Below, in pieces: positions 8,718 through 17,928 of a DNA stretch of 64,000 bases. The DNA comes from Granulicella sp. S190 (GTDB lineage Bacteria; Acidobacteriota; Terriglobia; Terriglobales; Acidobacteriaceae): the NCBI RefSeq assembly GCF_009766095.1, contig NZ_LMUD01000002.1:241626-305625 (forward strand), given 5' to 3'. The position numbers and the translations under genes were made by a program. The notes under the pieces were generated by a model, which did not search any database, had not been told where the DNA came from, and saw nothing but the letters and a program-made list of their open reading frames with translations. The stretch's first letter is position 1; each line of letters starts with the position of its first letter.

Positions 8718-9503
8718 CTAAACGATGATCATCTTTACCTGTTTTCGCTGGAAGGCTTCGACCAGTTTCGGATCGACGCTGTCGTCGGTAATGATGGTGT
8801 GGAGATCGCTGGTAGAGCAGACTTTTGTCGAGGTAAAGATGCCGAGTTTGCTTGCATCTGCGACCGCAATAACCTGCCTGGCATGCTTGACCATCTCTCC
8901 CAGAATCAGCGCCTCTTCGGACTCGATGACGGTGAGGCCGTGCTCTGGATGAATACCGCAGGCGCCCATAAATACCTTGTCGAAGAAGAGCCGTTGCAGG
9001 GAGTCGAAGGCAGTTGCGCCGACCATGGAGAAGGCTCCCGGCCAACGAATGGAGCCGCCGGTGAGGGTTACGCGGGCGTTCGGGAGACTGGAGAACTCCA
9101 TCCCGATGTTTACCGCGTTGGTGACGATGTGGATACCTTCGCGGTGACGCAGGCTGCGGGCGATCTGCGTGGTGGTGGTGCCGGGAGAGAGGGCGATGGT
9201 GTCGCCTTCGTTGACCATCTCCGCGGCTGCGATGGCGATGCGGCGTTTCTCATTGGCGAAACGCTCTTCACGAAGCGGAAAGGCGGCATCGAAGCGGAAA
9301 GGCTCGTAGGTCATCTTGCCGGCCAACTCGACGCTGCCGTGGGTGCGGTTTACCAATCCACGTTGAGCGAGTTTGATTAGATCGCGCCGAACGCTCGCCG
9401 GCGAGGCATCGATGGTGACCGCCAAATCCTCCACGCAGCTCTGGCCCTTTTGAAGGAGGAGATGAAGTATCTGATTCGCGCGATCCTGAGTCTTTTGAGC
9501 CAT
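8718..9503 (-). CDS. DeoR-family transcriptional regulator
   Basis: 261 residues. The DeoR helix-turn-helix is at about 8-60 (ILHLLLQKGQSCVEDLA, SPASVRRDLIKLAQRGLVNR), followed by the sugar-phosphate-sensing domain with IALSPGTTTTQIARSL, NAVNIGMEF, GGSIRWPGAFSMVG and VADASKLG. The family usually represses sugar catabolism genes and is released by a phosphorylated sugar. It is divergent from the Oar-like receptor gene at 9759, with a good sigma-70 promoter between, so it probably controls the receptor, kinase and GH29 locus. The inducer could be a sugar phosphate made by the BadF-type kinase at 13337. Confidence 0.9.
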   Translation of the reverse strand: MAQKTQDRANQILHLLLQKGQSCVEDLAVTIDASPASVRRDLIKLAQRGLVNRTHGSVELAGKMTYEPFRFDAAFPLREERFANEKRRIAIAAAEMVNEGDTIALSPGTTTTQIARSLRHREGIHIVTNAVNIGMEFSSLPNARVTLTGGSIRWPGAFSMVGATAFDSLQRLFFDKVFMGACGIHPEHGLTVIESEEALILGEMVKHARQVIAVADASKLGIFTSTKVCSTSDLHTIITDDSVDPKLVEAFQRKQVKMIIV

Positions 9504-9616
9504 CTATCGTCCATTCTAACTACTCGGATGAATTGTTATAGGGTGAGCTTCGGTTCAGATTGCCTTGTCATTTTGAATAAATGAACTACTTTTCTTCACA
9601 ATTATGAAAACTTTGA

Positions 9617-9646
9617 TTGACAAATGGTTACATAGATTTCTATGCT
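9617..9646 (+). promoter_or_regulatory. sigma-70-like promoter for the receptor locus
   Basis: A perfect -35 TTGACA (9617-9622) is followed by an 18-base spacer and TATGCT (9641-9646). It points to the receptor gene about 113 bases downstream and lies in the region divergent from the DeoR gene. Confidence 0.6.
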
Positions 9647-9758
9647 CTAGCAACAATTTGATTTTTATAGATTCAAGACGCGCATGTTCGGCAGCCCGCC
9701 GTTGAACGCCGCAAAGATCCTAACCCCTCACATTCCCACTCTCTCGGAGCCGCGCAAA

Positions 9759-12700
9759 ATGATAAAGGCAGCACAAAACATCAAGTTTCTCAAACGGCTC
9801 TCCGGGATTGTGATCGCCTTGACAGCGCTCGTCTGTGCGCCGTCTCTTACGGCACAGACCGTTACGGGTTCTATTACGGGTGTTATCACAGACTCCAGCG
9901 GCGCAGTCATTCCTGGAGCGAGTGTGGATGCACACAATACCGATACCGGCGTGAACTCGACCGTCGTGACCAACTCTGCAGGACTCTACAGAATTCAGTT
10001 TCTGCCGATCGGACGCTATGAGGTAACCGTGAGTGCAAAGGGGTTCGACAAGGAGCAGATCCCCGCATTTCAACTCGAGGTGCTGCAGACTGCCACCTTC
10101 AATGTGAAGCTGGCGGTGGGCGGAGCATCGACAACGGTGGATGTATCAGAAGCATCGCCGATTCTGAACACCGAAGACGCCACTCTTAGCGGTACATTTA
10201 CTGCAAATACAATTCAGAACTTCCCACTGAACGGACTCGACTTTTCGGCGCTCACCCTTTACGTTCCTGGTTCGGTGAGTACGGTCGGTACCTCGGGTAC
10301 TACGAGCATCGAGCGCAGTACTTCGTACACGGACTCAGTCAATTTGAACGGCAACCGTGCCCAGGCGAACAACTACACACTGGATGGCATCGATCTCAAC
10401 GAGACCTTCAATAATCTGATCGCGTACAGTCCCGCACCGGAGTCTTTGCAAGAGGTTAAACTTCTCACTGCCAACTCTCCTGCAGACTATGGCAACGTTA
10501 ATGGTGCAGGAGTGATCAGCGTTCTGAAGAGTGGAACGAACAGCTTTCATGGTTCTGCATATGGCTACCTTCAGGACTACCGGCTGAATGCAAACTCCTG
10601 GACGAACAAGCATGCCGATCCGATCGTACCTATTAATCCCTTCTCCCAGGCTCAGTTCGGTGGTACCTTTGGCGGTCCGATCAAGCGCGACAAACTCTTC
10701 TTCTTCGTCGACTACCTTGGTTCCCGCTATCACCAAGGAGGTACCTCTCAGGCGAGCGTATTTACCCAGGCCATGCGTAACGGAGATTTCTCAGCCCTTC
10801 TAACCGGTGCGAATCCGATACAACTCTACGATCCATTGAATGGTTATGCTCCTTATGTCGGCAATAAGGGCGTTCCGATCGTCAACCCAGTTGCCACTTA
10901 TCTCTTCGCGCATCCTAATCTCTATCCATTGCCTAATGCGACGCCAAAGGACGGCATCGTGAGCGACGACCTGCAAGGTCCCTCTCGAACATTTAGAGCA
11001 AACAACCAAGGGGATATCAAGATCGAGTACACCCCTAGAGGCTCGGACAAATTTAGCGCGTTCTACTCCAAGTCGACCGCCTACGATGGATCTTCCTCGG
11101 TGCTCGCAATTACGTTTCCGAATGGAAGCATCTATCCTTCCCAGCTTGGCGGTCTTACCTGGGTTCACATCTTCTCCCCGTCGATCGTCAACTCGGCACG
11201 TATCGGCTTTACACGCATCAACTGGAGCCAGGGATTGCCAGTTGACGGGACGGGCGTATTCGGCACCAAAGGCGATTCAGTTGTAGGTATCACCTTTCCA
11301 AACCAGGCGTTTCAAGGCTTCACCTCTCAAAGCATCAGCGGCGGCTTGAGCGGCGTCGGTAACAATGCGCAAAACAACGGGAGCCTTACCGACAATACCT
11401 TCAGCTATATCGATAACGTCACGATGCAGCATGGTAAGAGTACCTTCAGCATCGGTGCGCAGGCACTTCGATACCAGAACAACTATCCCACCAGCAACAA
11501 TAATGGCTATCTCGGATCGCTAACCTATTCGGGAGCCTTCACCAGCAACCCCGACCCCACCCTGTCTAATGCGCCCGGTTATGGCGGCGCGGATTTCCTA
11601 TTGGATCGAGTGAGTGGCGCGACCGCGACTCTTGCCAGCGTCAACGTCGGACAGAGGCAATGGCGCGCTTCAGGATACTTCAACGATGACTACAAGGCGA
11701 CGCCTCGACTCACTCTGAACGCCGGCTTACGGTACGAGTACGACCAACCCTGGGTGGAGTCTAACAACAAGACAGGTAACATCGATATCGCCACGGGTCA
11801 GGTTATCTACGCGAGCAAAATACCCGCAGGGGCACCGGTTGGTTCAGGCCTATGCAGTACGCGTGCGTGTTACCAGGCCAACTATAGTCAACTTATGCCA
11901 CGCCTTGGCTTTGCCTATTCGGCGACCGATCGCTTTGTGATTCGCGGCGGCTACGGTGCGACAAGCTTCTTCGAGGGCAACTCTTCCAACCAGCGTCTTA
12001 CCTCGATCACTCCTTTCATTCAAGCGGTCAGTGTCACTGTCGTTACGCCGACCGTAGGGAACCCAGGGACACCGCGAACCGCCGAGCAAGGATTTACCGG
12101 TGGGACTGTGAGCGCTGGTGGCACTTTCAACGTGTACCCGCAACATATTCAGCCGGCCTACGTACAGGAGTTCAACCTCACGACAGAGTTTGCTGTTACA
12201 CACTCGCTGTCGCTGCAGGTTGGTTATGTCGGGGAGCTGGGTCAGCATATTGAAGACTACGGAAACATCAATCAGTACAAGGTGAACGGGGATCCTACTT
12301 CGGCGCCTTACTACAACAATCCGTTCATCGGTATCAATGCGATCGATCCCTCGGTGAGCATCGGCTCAAACAGCCTGCTTGTCACAGAGTCTCGGGCGAC
12401 CTCGAACTACCAGGCGCTGCAGACTATTCTTCGTCAGCGTACGAGTCATGGGCTGGAGTTCACGGTGAACTATACCTACGGTAAGGCGCTCACCAACAGC
12501 GCAGGCAACTACTCTGTAAATACCTCCGGCGCGACCGGCGGAAGTCAGGGTGCCTTTCAGAACTACTACGACAGCGCCGCAGACTTCGGACCTGCTGCAT
12601 ACGATGTACGTCACAATCTGAGCGGCACGGGAGTCTATGCTTTGCCAGTTGGCCATGGCAAACAGTATCTCTCGGGATCGAATCGCTTGTTAGACGAGGT

Positions 12701-13217
12701 GGTTGGAGGCTGGAAGGTTTCGACCGCAGCCGTAGTGTATAGCGGCTTTCCAGAGACGATTATTGGTCCCGGAAACAACTCCAACAGCTTTGGTAACTCG
12801 CGGCCCAACCAGTATCGCGCGTTGAAGATCGTCAACCGCAGCGTCGATAATTGGTACGGCACCGATCCTTCAGCCGTTCCCTGCACCACTCCTGGAGTTG
12901 ACAACGGTTTGTGTGCCTTCGGAGCACCAGCCTCCAACACCTTTGGCGACGCAAAGAATGGGAACACACGCGGTCCGCGTTACCTGAATGTAGACATGTC
13001 TGCCTTCAAGGACTTTGCCACCTTCCGCGAGCAGACCCTGGGCTTCCGATTCGATGCCTTCAATGCCTTCAACATTGCCAGCTATGGAAACCCTGATACC
13101 AATATCTCGGATACCAACTTTGGCAATATCTCAAACCAGGGCACGGCTAATGGAATCCAGCAGGCCGTTCGTTCGACCGAACGCAAGCTGCAGTTTTCGG
13201 CAAACTACCGGTTTTAG
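9759..13217 (+). CDS. Oar-like TonB-dependent receptor
   Basis: About 1152 residues from ATG 9759, with GGAG 8 bases upstream; the frame opens at 9684 but that stretch does not look like a signal. Order: signal peptide (IVIALTALVCAPSLTAQ), a carboxypeptidase-regulatory-like beta-sandwich (TVTGSITGVITDSSGAVIPG), a plug domain (NFPLNGLDFSALTLYVPG, NGNRAQANNYTLDGIDLNET), then a large beta-barrel ending LQFSANYRF with the terminal Phe used for outer-membrane assembly. These receptors take the place of SusC/SusD in acidobacteria. It leads a locus with a sugar kinase and GH29, so the ligand is probably a fucose- or hexosamine-containing glycan. It is clearly related in sequence to the receptor at 33784. 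Confidence 0.9.
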   Translation: MIKAAQNIKFLKRLSGIVIALTALVCAPSLTAQTVTGSITGVITDSSGAVIPGASVDAHNTDTGVNSTVVTNSAGLYRIQFLPIGRYEVTVSAKGFDKEQIPAFQLEVLQTATFNVKLAVGGASTTVDVSEASPILNTEDATLSGTFTANTIQNFPLNGLDFSALTLYVPGSVSTVGTSGTTSIERSTSYTDSVNLNGNRAQANNYTLDGIDLNETFNNLIAYSPAPESLQEVKLLTANSPADYGNVNGAGVISVLKSGTNSFHGSAYGYLQDYRLNANSWTNKHADPIVPINPFSQAQFGGTFGGPIKRDKLFFFVDYLGSRYHQGGTSQASVFTQAMRNGDFSALLTGANPIQLYDPLNGYAPYVGNKGVPIVNPVATYLFAHPNLYPLPNATPKDGIVSDDLQGPSRTFRANNQGDIKIEYTPRGSDKFSAFYSKSTAYDGSSSVLAITFPNGSIYPSQLGGLTWVHIFSPSIVNSARIGFTRINWSQGLPVDGTGVFGTKGDSVVGITFPNQAFQGFTSQSISGGLSGVGNNAQNNGSLTDNTFSYIDNVTMQHGKSTFSIGAQALRYQNNYPTSNNNGYLGSLTYSGAFTSNPDPTLSNAPGYGGADFLLDRVSGATATLASVNVGQRQWRASGYFNDDYKATPRLTLNAGLRYEYDQPWVESNNKTGNIDIATGQVIYASKIPAGAPVGSGLCSTRACYQANYSQLMPRLGFAYSATDRFVIRGGYGATSFFEGNSSNQRLTSITPFIQAVSVTVVTPTVGNPGTPRTAEQGFTGGTVSAGGTFNVYPQHIQPAYVQEFNLTTEFAVTHSLSLQVGYVGELGQHIEDYGNINQYKVNGDPTSAPYYNNPFIGINAIDPSVSIGSNSLLVTESRATSNYQALQTILRQRTSHGLEFTVNYTYGKALTNSAGNYSVNTSGATGGSQGAFQNYYDSAADFGPAAYDVRHNLSGTGVYALPVGHGKQYLSGSNRLLDEVVGGWKVSTAAVVYSGFPETIIGPGNNSNSFGNSRPNQYRALKIVNRSVDNWYGTDPSAVPCTTPGVDNGLCAFGAPASNTFGDAKNGNTRGPRYLNVDMSAFKDFATFREQTLGFRFDAFNAFNIASYGNPDTNISDTNFGNISNQGTANGIQQAVRSTERKLQFSANYRF

Positions 13218-13257
13218 GCAGACTATGCCTGCACCAGTTGCAGTATTCTTATCAACG

Positions 13258-13285
13258 CAAGGGCAGGGCTTCGGCTCTGCCCTTG
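13258..13285 (+). terminator. hairpin after the Oar-like receptor gene
   Basis: CAAGGGCAGGGC / GCTCTGCCCTTG form a 12-base-pair stem (one G-T pair) with a TTCG tetraloop. There is no T run, so it may attenuate transcription between the receptor and kinase genes or protect the RNA end rather than end transcription fully. Confidence 0.55.
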
Positions 13286-13336
13286 CCGTATATGAATACG
13301 GCAGCATAATTAAGTAGCGCATACGAAGGAGCAGGA

Positions 13337-14272
13337 TTGGCGTTCTATCTGGCACTGGATGTGGGCGGCACGAAGACAGAGTATGTTCTGGCAGATGACA
13401 GCCGCGAGCTTGGGCGAGTCCGTGGAGGCACGATCAAGCGTATGCGTACCGACGCGCAGACCGCGACACAGAACCTTAATAAGGCTCTCTCAGAGCTGAC
13501 GGCGCTGACTGGCGTCTCTATGAAGTCCATTACCCGCAGCTGTGTGGGTGCGGCGGGTGTCACTGTGGCGCTAGTCACTGATTGGATACGCGAAGCCTTT
13601 GCGGAGCGCGTCGGCGGCTCGCTCATTCTGGTTGGCGATGTAGAGATCGCGCTCGATGCCGCCTTCTTCGGCGGACCTGGAGTGCTGGTGATGGCTGGGA
13701 CCGGATCAAATGTGGCCGGGCGCACCGTCACAGGCGAGTTGACGACTGCCGGCGGGTGGGGGCCTGCACTGGCGGATCAGGGCTCAGGCAGCCGAATCGG
13801 ACACCAGGCTTTGCGCGATACTTTTTTTGCCATCGACGAAGACCGGATCACCACTCTGCTTCCGGCGATTCTTGAACTTTGGCAGCTGCACGATCTCGAC
13901 TCGCTCATCGGATATGCGAATCAGATCCCTGCTCCGGACTTTACCCGTCTTGCGCCGCTGGTCGTGAAGTGTGCCGCGGAGGGAGATGGTGTTGCGCAGA
14001 ACGTTCTTCACCGCGAGGCCGAGGAGTTGGCTCACCTTGCTCATCTTGTGATTAAGCGCCTGATGCGCAATGCCTCTGGACAGCGTCCGGACTGGACTCC
14101 GGATCTTGCGTTTACGGGCAGCATTCTCGAGCATGTCGCTCCCATACGCGATGGAATCGTTAGTGCTCTCCGGCACAATCACCCTTCGCTGAAGGTTTTG
14201 CCCGGCACCGTCGATCCTATTCTCGGTGCGTTGTGGCGCGCACGTATCGGAGAGTCTTCCGTTGCGAATTGA
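13337..14272 (+). CDS. BadF/BadG/BcrA-type ATPase, N-acetylglucosamine-kinase-like
   Basis: 311 residues of the sugar-kinase/Hsp70/actin fold. The phosphate-1 loop is YLALDVGGTKTEYVLAD, the phosphate-2 region is VLVMAGTGSNVAGR, and GGWGPALADQGSGSRIGHQA is the typical N-acetylglucosamine kinase segment. Mammalian NAGK-like members phosphorylate amino sugars at O-6. The start is TTG at 13337, preceded by GAAGGAG at good spacing; no ATG fits. It follows the receptor by 119 bases and precedes the GH29 gene by 28 bases, which points to intake and phosphorylation of a sugar released from a glycan. The exact sugar is not shown by the sequence. Confidence 0.8.
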   Translation: MAFYLALDVGGTKTEYVLADDSRELGRVRGGTIKRMRTDAQTATQNLNKALSELTALTGVSMKSITRSCVGAAGVTVALVTDWIREAFAERVGGSLILVGDVEIALDAAFFGGPGVLVMAGTGSNVAGRTVTGELTTAGGWGPALADQGSGSRIGHQALRDTFFAIDEDRITTLLPAILELWQLHDLDSLIGYANQIPAPDFTRLAPLVVKCAAEGDGVAQNVLHREAEELAHLAHLVIKRLMRNASGQRPDWTPDLAFTGSILEHVAPIRDGIVSALRHNHPSLKVLPGTVDPILGALWRARIGESSVAN

Positions 14273-14300
14273 TTCAGGAATAAGAGATAGAGGACCTATT

Positions 14301-15680
14301 GTGACACTGGCATCTCTCCGCAAGAACTTACTCCGCAGAACAATGCTTGCCGCGTGGATTGGTTGCATGGCCGCAGGCGTAGCGGCGCAGAGCTTTCCTG
14401 ACATCAAGCCCGCACCGCAACAGACACAGTGGCAGGATCTTGAGTTCGGCGTCATTCTGCATTTTGGGACGAACACCTTCCTCAACCGTGAGTGGGGTGA
14501 CGGCACGGCAAGTCCAAAGATCTTCAATCCGAAACAGTTCGATCCTGAGCAGTGGATGACGGCCATTCAGGCCTCGGGCGCGCGCTATGTTGTGCTTGTC
14601 GCAAAGCATCATGACGGCTTCTGTCTCTGGCCAACAGAACAGACCGACTACAGCATCAAGGAGAGCCCTTGGAAGGACGGTAAGGGCGACATGGTGGCCG
14701 AGGTAGCCGCAGCCGCGCGTCGTCATGGACTGAAGTTTGGCGTCTATCTCTCGCCATGGGATCGCCACGAGCCTAAGTACAAAGATCCTGTTGCTTATGA
14801 CAAGTACTATCTGGCAGAGCTTGAAGAGTTAGCGACACGCTATGGCGACCTGGTTGAGTTCTGGCTCGATGGTGCAGGAAGCACAGGGAGAACCTACGAT
14901 TTTCCAAAGATCATCGAGACTCTTCGTACCTATCAGCCCGACACTATGGTCTTCGCCGACATGGCTCTCTTCGAATACGGTGACATACGCTGGGCCGGGA
15001 CGGAGTCCGGCAACATCACTTATGAGAACTGGAACGTTATCGACCGGCATGGCTACCTACGATGGAGGCCTGTGGAGGTGGACACGCCACTTCGTGATTT
15101 GCATTGGTTCTGGCACCCGAACGATGAGGCATCGCTGAAGAGTGTGAAGGATCTTGTCGACAGCTACGAGAACTCTGTTGGGCGCGGAGGCCAGTGGATG
15201 CTGGGAGTCGCGCCTGATGACCGGGGACTTCTTCCTGACTCGGATGTGAAGCGGCTGCGTGAGCTAGGCGAGACTCTCCACTCACGCTATGCCGAGAATC
15301 TGCTTCGCTCGCACCTGCCGATTGATGAGAACGCTGCAAACGCAGTCGACGGCGATGAGGCAACTTTCTGGAGCGCGCCCGCCGGATCAAACTCGTCGAC
15401 GCTTGAGGTGCGGCTAGCTCATCCTGTCAGGTTTGATCACTCCCTGACGATGGAGTGGCTCAACGAGGGCCAGACAGTCCAGCGGTATCGCATCGAGGCG
15501 TGGCAGAAGGACGCATGGGTTCCCATTGTCAGCGGCTACGCGATCGGGCACAAAAAGATCGATCACTTCCCTGCTGTGACGGCACAGCGAATTCGTCTTC
15601 AAATACTTTCGAGTGTAGGGGCGGCACACATCCGTGAGTTCCAGGTTTTTGCTCCGTCGCCTGTTGCGAGTGGTCCATGA
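14301..15680 (+). CDS. GH29 alpha-L-fucosidase with C-terminal discoidin-like domain
   Basis: 459 residues from a GTG start preceded by AGAGGA; an upstream ATG at 14226 overlaps the kinase gene and is unlikely. The signal peptide is about MLAAWIGCMAAGVAAQ. The GH29 catalytic barrel shows FGVILHFGTNTF, VLVAKHHDGFCLWP and the nucleophile segment VEFWLDGAG with Asp190. GRGGQWMLGVAPDDRGLLPD closes the barrel as in this family. From about residue 335 a discoidin (F5/8 type C) domain follows (ANAVDGDEATFWSAP...AHIREFQVFAP), likely for glycan binding. The enzyme removes alpha-L-fucose, probably in the periplasm. It fits the receptor and kinase upstream as one operon. Confidence 0.88.
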   Translation: MTLASLRKNLLRRTMLAAWIGCMAAGVAAQSFPDIKPAPQQTQWQDLEFGVILHFGTNTFLNREWGDGTASPKIFNPKQFDPEQWMTAIQASGARYVVLVAKHHDGFCLWPTEQTDYSIKESPWKDGKGDMVAEVAAAARRHGLKFGVYLSPWDRHEPKYKDPVAYDKYYLAELEELATRYGDLVEFWLDGAGSTGRTYDFPKIIETLRTYQPDTMVFADMALFEYGDIRWAGTESGNITYENWNVIDRHGYLRWRPVEVDTPLRDLHWFWHPNDEASLKSVKDLVDSYENSVGRGGQWMLGVAPDDRGLLPDSDVKRLRELGETLHSRYAENLLRSHLPIDENAANAVDGDEATFWSAPAGSNSSTLEVRLAHPVRFDHSLTMEWLNEGQTVQRYRIEAWQKDAWVPIVSGYAIGHKKIDHFPAVTAQRIRLQILSSVGAAHIREFQVFAPSPVASGP

Positions 15681-15908
15681 AGGACCGAAGTTTTGATTGC
15701 CGTCTATGTGGTTTTAATCATTCCATACAGAGCTCTTAGCATCGTGAAGTTCTGTTATTCTCAGAATCGTGATTATTTGAGCCTCAAATTTTCACTTTAT
15801 GATTTTTTCTACACATCGATATAGGTTTGTTGGGCTGATCTTTCTGTGCAAACAAATTAAGTTGATTCCATTCAAGGATCGGAAAGCTTTCGTGGTGCGT
15901 GCGATCTA
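15681..15908 (+). other. AT-rich intergenic region before cutC
   Basis: 228 bases, clearly AT-rich compared with neighbours. It suggests that cutC has its own promoter, but no -35/-10 pair with good spacing is clear by eye. Confidence 0.3.
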
Positions 15909-16655
15909 ATGCGCAAGATTATCTTTGAACTCTGTGCGGAAAGTCTTCAGGCCTGCCTCGCGGCGCGCGAAGGAGGGGCCGACCGCATCGAACTTTGCAC
16001 AGCCCTCAGCGAAGGCGGACTTACGCCCAGCCACGGTTTGATCCGCGCCGCAGTGAAGCGCAGTGGTCTCCCCGTTCATGTTCTGTTGCGGCCGAGGAGC
16101 GGAGACTTCCACTACACGGACGACGAGTTTGCCGTGATGTGCGAGGATCTCATCCACGCGCGGAGCCTTGGAGCCAGCGGTTTTGTTGTGGGTATTCTTC
16201 ACATCGACGGAACGGTCGACATGGAACGCACCAGCGAGCTCGTAAAGCTAGCGGCTCCCCTCGAGGTCACCTTCCATCGTGCGTTCGACTACACCGCGTC
16301 GCTAGAGCAGGCGCTTGAAGATGTGATTGCGAGCGGTTGCAGACGCGTTCTCACCTCGGGAGGCGAACCTGATGTGTTGGCGGGGGCAGATAGACTGATG
16401 CGGCTGGTAGAACTCGCTGGGGGAAGAATCGATGTTGCTGCCGGCGGCGGTCTACGTATCAAAGACGCGACGGCTTTGGCTCGCGCCACCCGCGCCAGCC
16501 ACTTTCATGGTTCTGTGCGTCGAAGCGAAGCCAGCAAGATGCAGCGTGATCGTCACTGGGTGTTAGAAGATGCAGATTCACTAGATGGCACATCTCGCTT
16601 CGTGGTGGACTCCGACGATGTGCGTACGATGATTGAAAACCTGCGGAGCGCTTGA
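15909..16655 (+). CDS. cutC: CutC family protein
   Basis: 248 residues, the full length of the CutC TIM-barrel family: IIFELCAESLQACLAAREGGADRIELC at the start, GLTPSHGLIRAA, VHVLLRPRSGDFHYTDDE, PLEVTFHRAFDY and RVLTSGGEPDVLAG. The name comes from a proposed copper role in E. coli that is disputed, and the enzyme activity is unknown. Here it follows a fucosidase locus and is about 24 kb from the real copper operon of the window, which favours a sugar-linked role. The start is ATG at 15909 after an AT-rich gap. Confidence 0.9.
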   Translation: MRKIIFELCAESLQACLAAREGGADRIELCTALSEGGLTPSHGLIRAAVKRSGLPVHVLLRPRSGDFHYTDDEFAVMCEDLIHARSLGASGFVVGILHIDGTVDMERTSELVKLAAPLEVTFHRAFDYTASLEQALEDVIASGCRRVLTSGGEPDVLAGADRLMRLVELAGGRIDVAAGGGLRIKDATALARATRASHFHGSVRRSEASKMQRDRHWVLEDADSLDGTSRFVVDSDDVRTMIENLRSA

Positions 16656-16714
16656 GATTAAATCTAAGTACGAGGGAGTTAGTCACTCGCAGTTTAAAGG
16701 AGCAATCCTAGAAC

Positions 16715-17776
16715 TTATTTTATTGGAGGAAGGCCGCCGAGATAATAGACGCTCAAGTTAGGGGCGTGCGCCACCATTTGCATCAGAACCGGGTTCCGGA
16801 AACGTTGGAGATATGGTGGCGCCCATCCGATCTGATCGCCGCTTGGACGTCCGGGAACTTCCTGTTTCACACCGGTAGCCTTCTCGAAGGGTGTGGGGTC
16901 CTGGAGACCAGAGATGCACAGGTTCACCAATCGGTGAAGAGATCCATTTCCATGAGCGTACAAGTCAAGCCCGTTCGATTCTCCAAACTCTGCAAGAAGA
17001 ACGAGGGGAGCAAGTGCATAGAGGTGATAATGCAACGCCTTACTGCCACGCGCCATTTCGAGGGGGAGAGTTCCATCCGGTTTTATCTGATTGATTCCGT
17101 CTTCGTAGACCTTTATCCCCCACTCGAAGTCGCTTCGTGCGTTTGCGGCTATTCCGATCGCTGCCACTTCAACGCCTGCCCAGTACAGATGATTGTTCAG
17201 GCCATCGCCGTGACCTGCCGTTCGATGCACATCATAATATCTCTTGGTCTGTTCCGCTACGTTGAGCAGCCACCGGCGAATGGATGCATTCTCCTCCGGT
17301 GTGCTTGTGCCGGAGTCGCGAACCTTTAGATAAGCGATCGCGATAGCACCAACGACCCACCCCTGCACGTAATATGCCTGGTTCGACGACATGCTGCCGG
17401 CAAGCGCGCCGTCGCGTGCCAAAGTATTCATTCTTTCGACCGCACATTGAGCGGCCTGGAGGACGCCCGAGGTGCGGTAATCATCTGCTGCTCTCACGAT
17501 TGTCAGCCCGGCTGACTTTACGGCATCGCTCGATCTTCGGTACGCCTCCATACGAATCGGATCGATGATGGAGTGAGTGGGGTCATCCAGTTTGTAAAAT
17601 CCGTCGGTGACCAAGCCGGGAGCAATATGCGGAATTGCCGGGCACGAATAGGAACCTGTGACCGTCTTGATCGGATGTCCATCCCAAGGGGAGCGCAAAG
17701 AGGTTATCTGCGACGCAACGCAACCAGGAGCTGCTACGAGAGAAAGTGTTAGAAGGGCGCACAAACGAAGTTTCAT
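16715..17776 (-). CDS. alginate lyase-like protein (AlgL, PL5 fold), secreted
   Basis: About 353 residues from ATG 17776 (MKLRLCALLTLSLVAAPGC), chosen because it opens a signal peptide and has AAGAG just upstream; the frame extends to 17818. The alpha/alpha-toroid lyase motifs are plain: GDGLNNHLYWAGVEVAAIG carries the Asn-Asn-His-x-Tyr-Trp catalytic segment of AlgL, and EMARGSKALHYHLYALAPLV carries the Arg and second catalytic His/Tyr region. PL5 enzymes cleave beta-1,4-mannuronate links by elimination, giving unsaturated ends. Its place next to an Oar-like receptor and GH105 fits acidic-polysaccharide breakdown; whether alginate is the real substrate is open. Confidence 0.85.
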   Translation of the reverse strand: MKLRLCALLTLSLVAAPGCVASQITSLRSPWDGHPIKTVTGSYSCPAIPHIAPGLVTDGFYKLDDPTHSIIDPIRMEAYRRSSDAVKSAGLTIVRAADDYRTSGVLQAAQCAVERMNTLARDGALAGSMSSNQAYYVQGWVVGAIAIAYLKVRDSGTSTPEENASIRRWLLNVAEQTKRYYDVHRTAGHGDGLNNHLYWAGVEVAAIGIAANARSDFEWGIKVYEDGINQIKPDGTLPLEMARGSKALHYHLYALAPLVLLAEFGESNGLDLYAHGNGSLHRLVNLCISGLQDPTPFEKATGVKQEVPGRPSGDQIGWAPPYLQRFRNPVLMQMVAHAPNLSVYYLGGLPPIK

Positions 17777-17928
17777 CTCTTGACCTACAACAATCCCATG
17801 CTGTGCGACTTTGTTCATTTTGTTGTTTCTATATATCGTTGGCGGCGTTCTTATAGAGTTTCCCCTAACTTGGAGGGGCCGATGGGACTATGGCCTCTCC
17901 AAGTTTCGGGTTGTGTTGTGTAAGGGGA

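Noticed and set aside
15909-16655. CutC as part of the copper system of the window
   Set aside because: It is far from the CsoR operon, has no CsoR-type operator ahead, and sits in a glycan locus.
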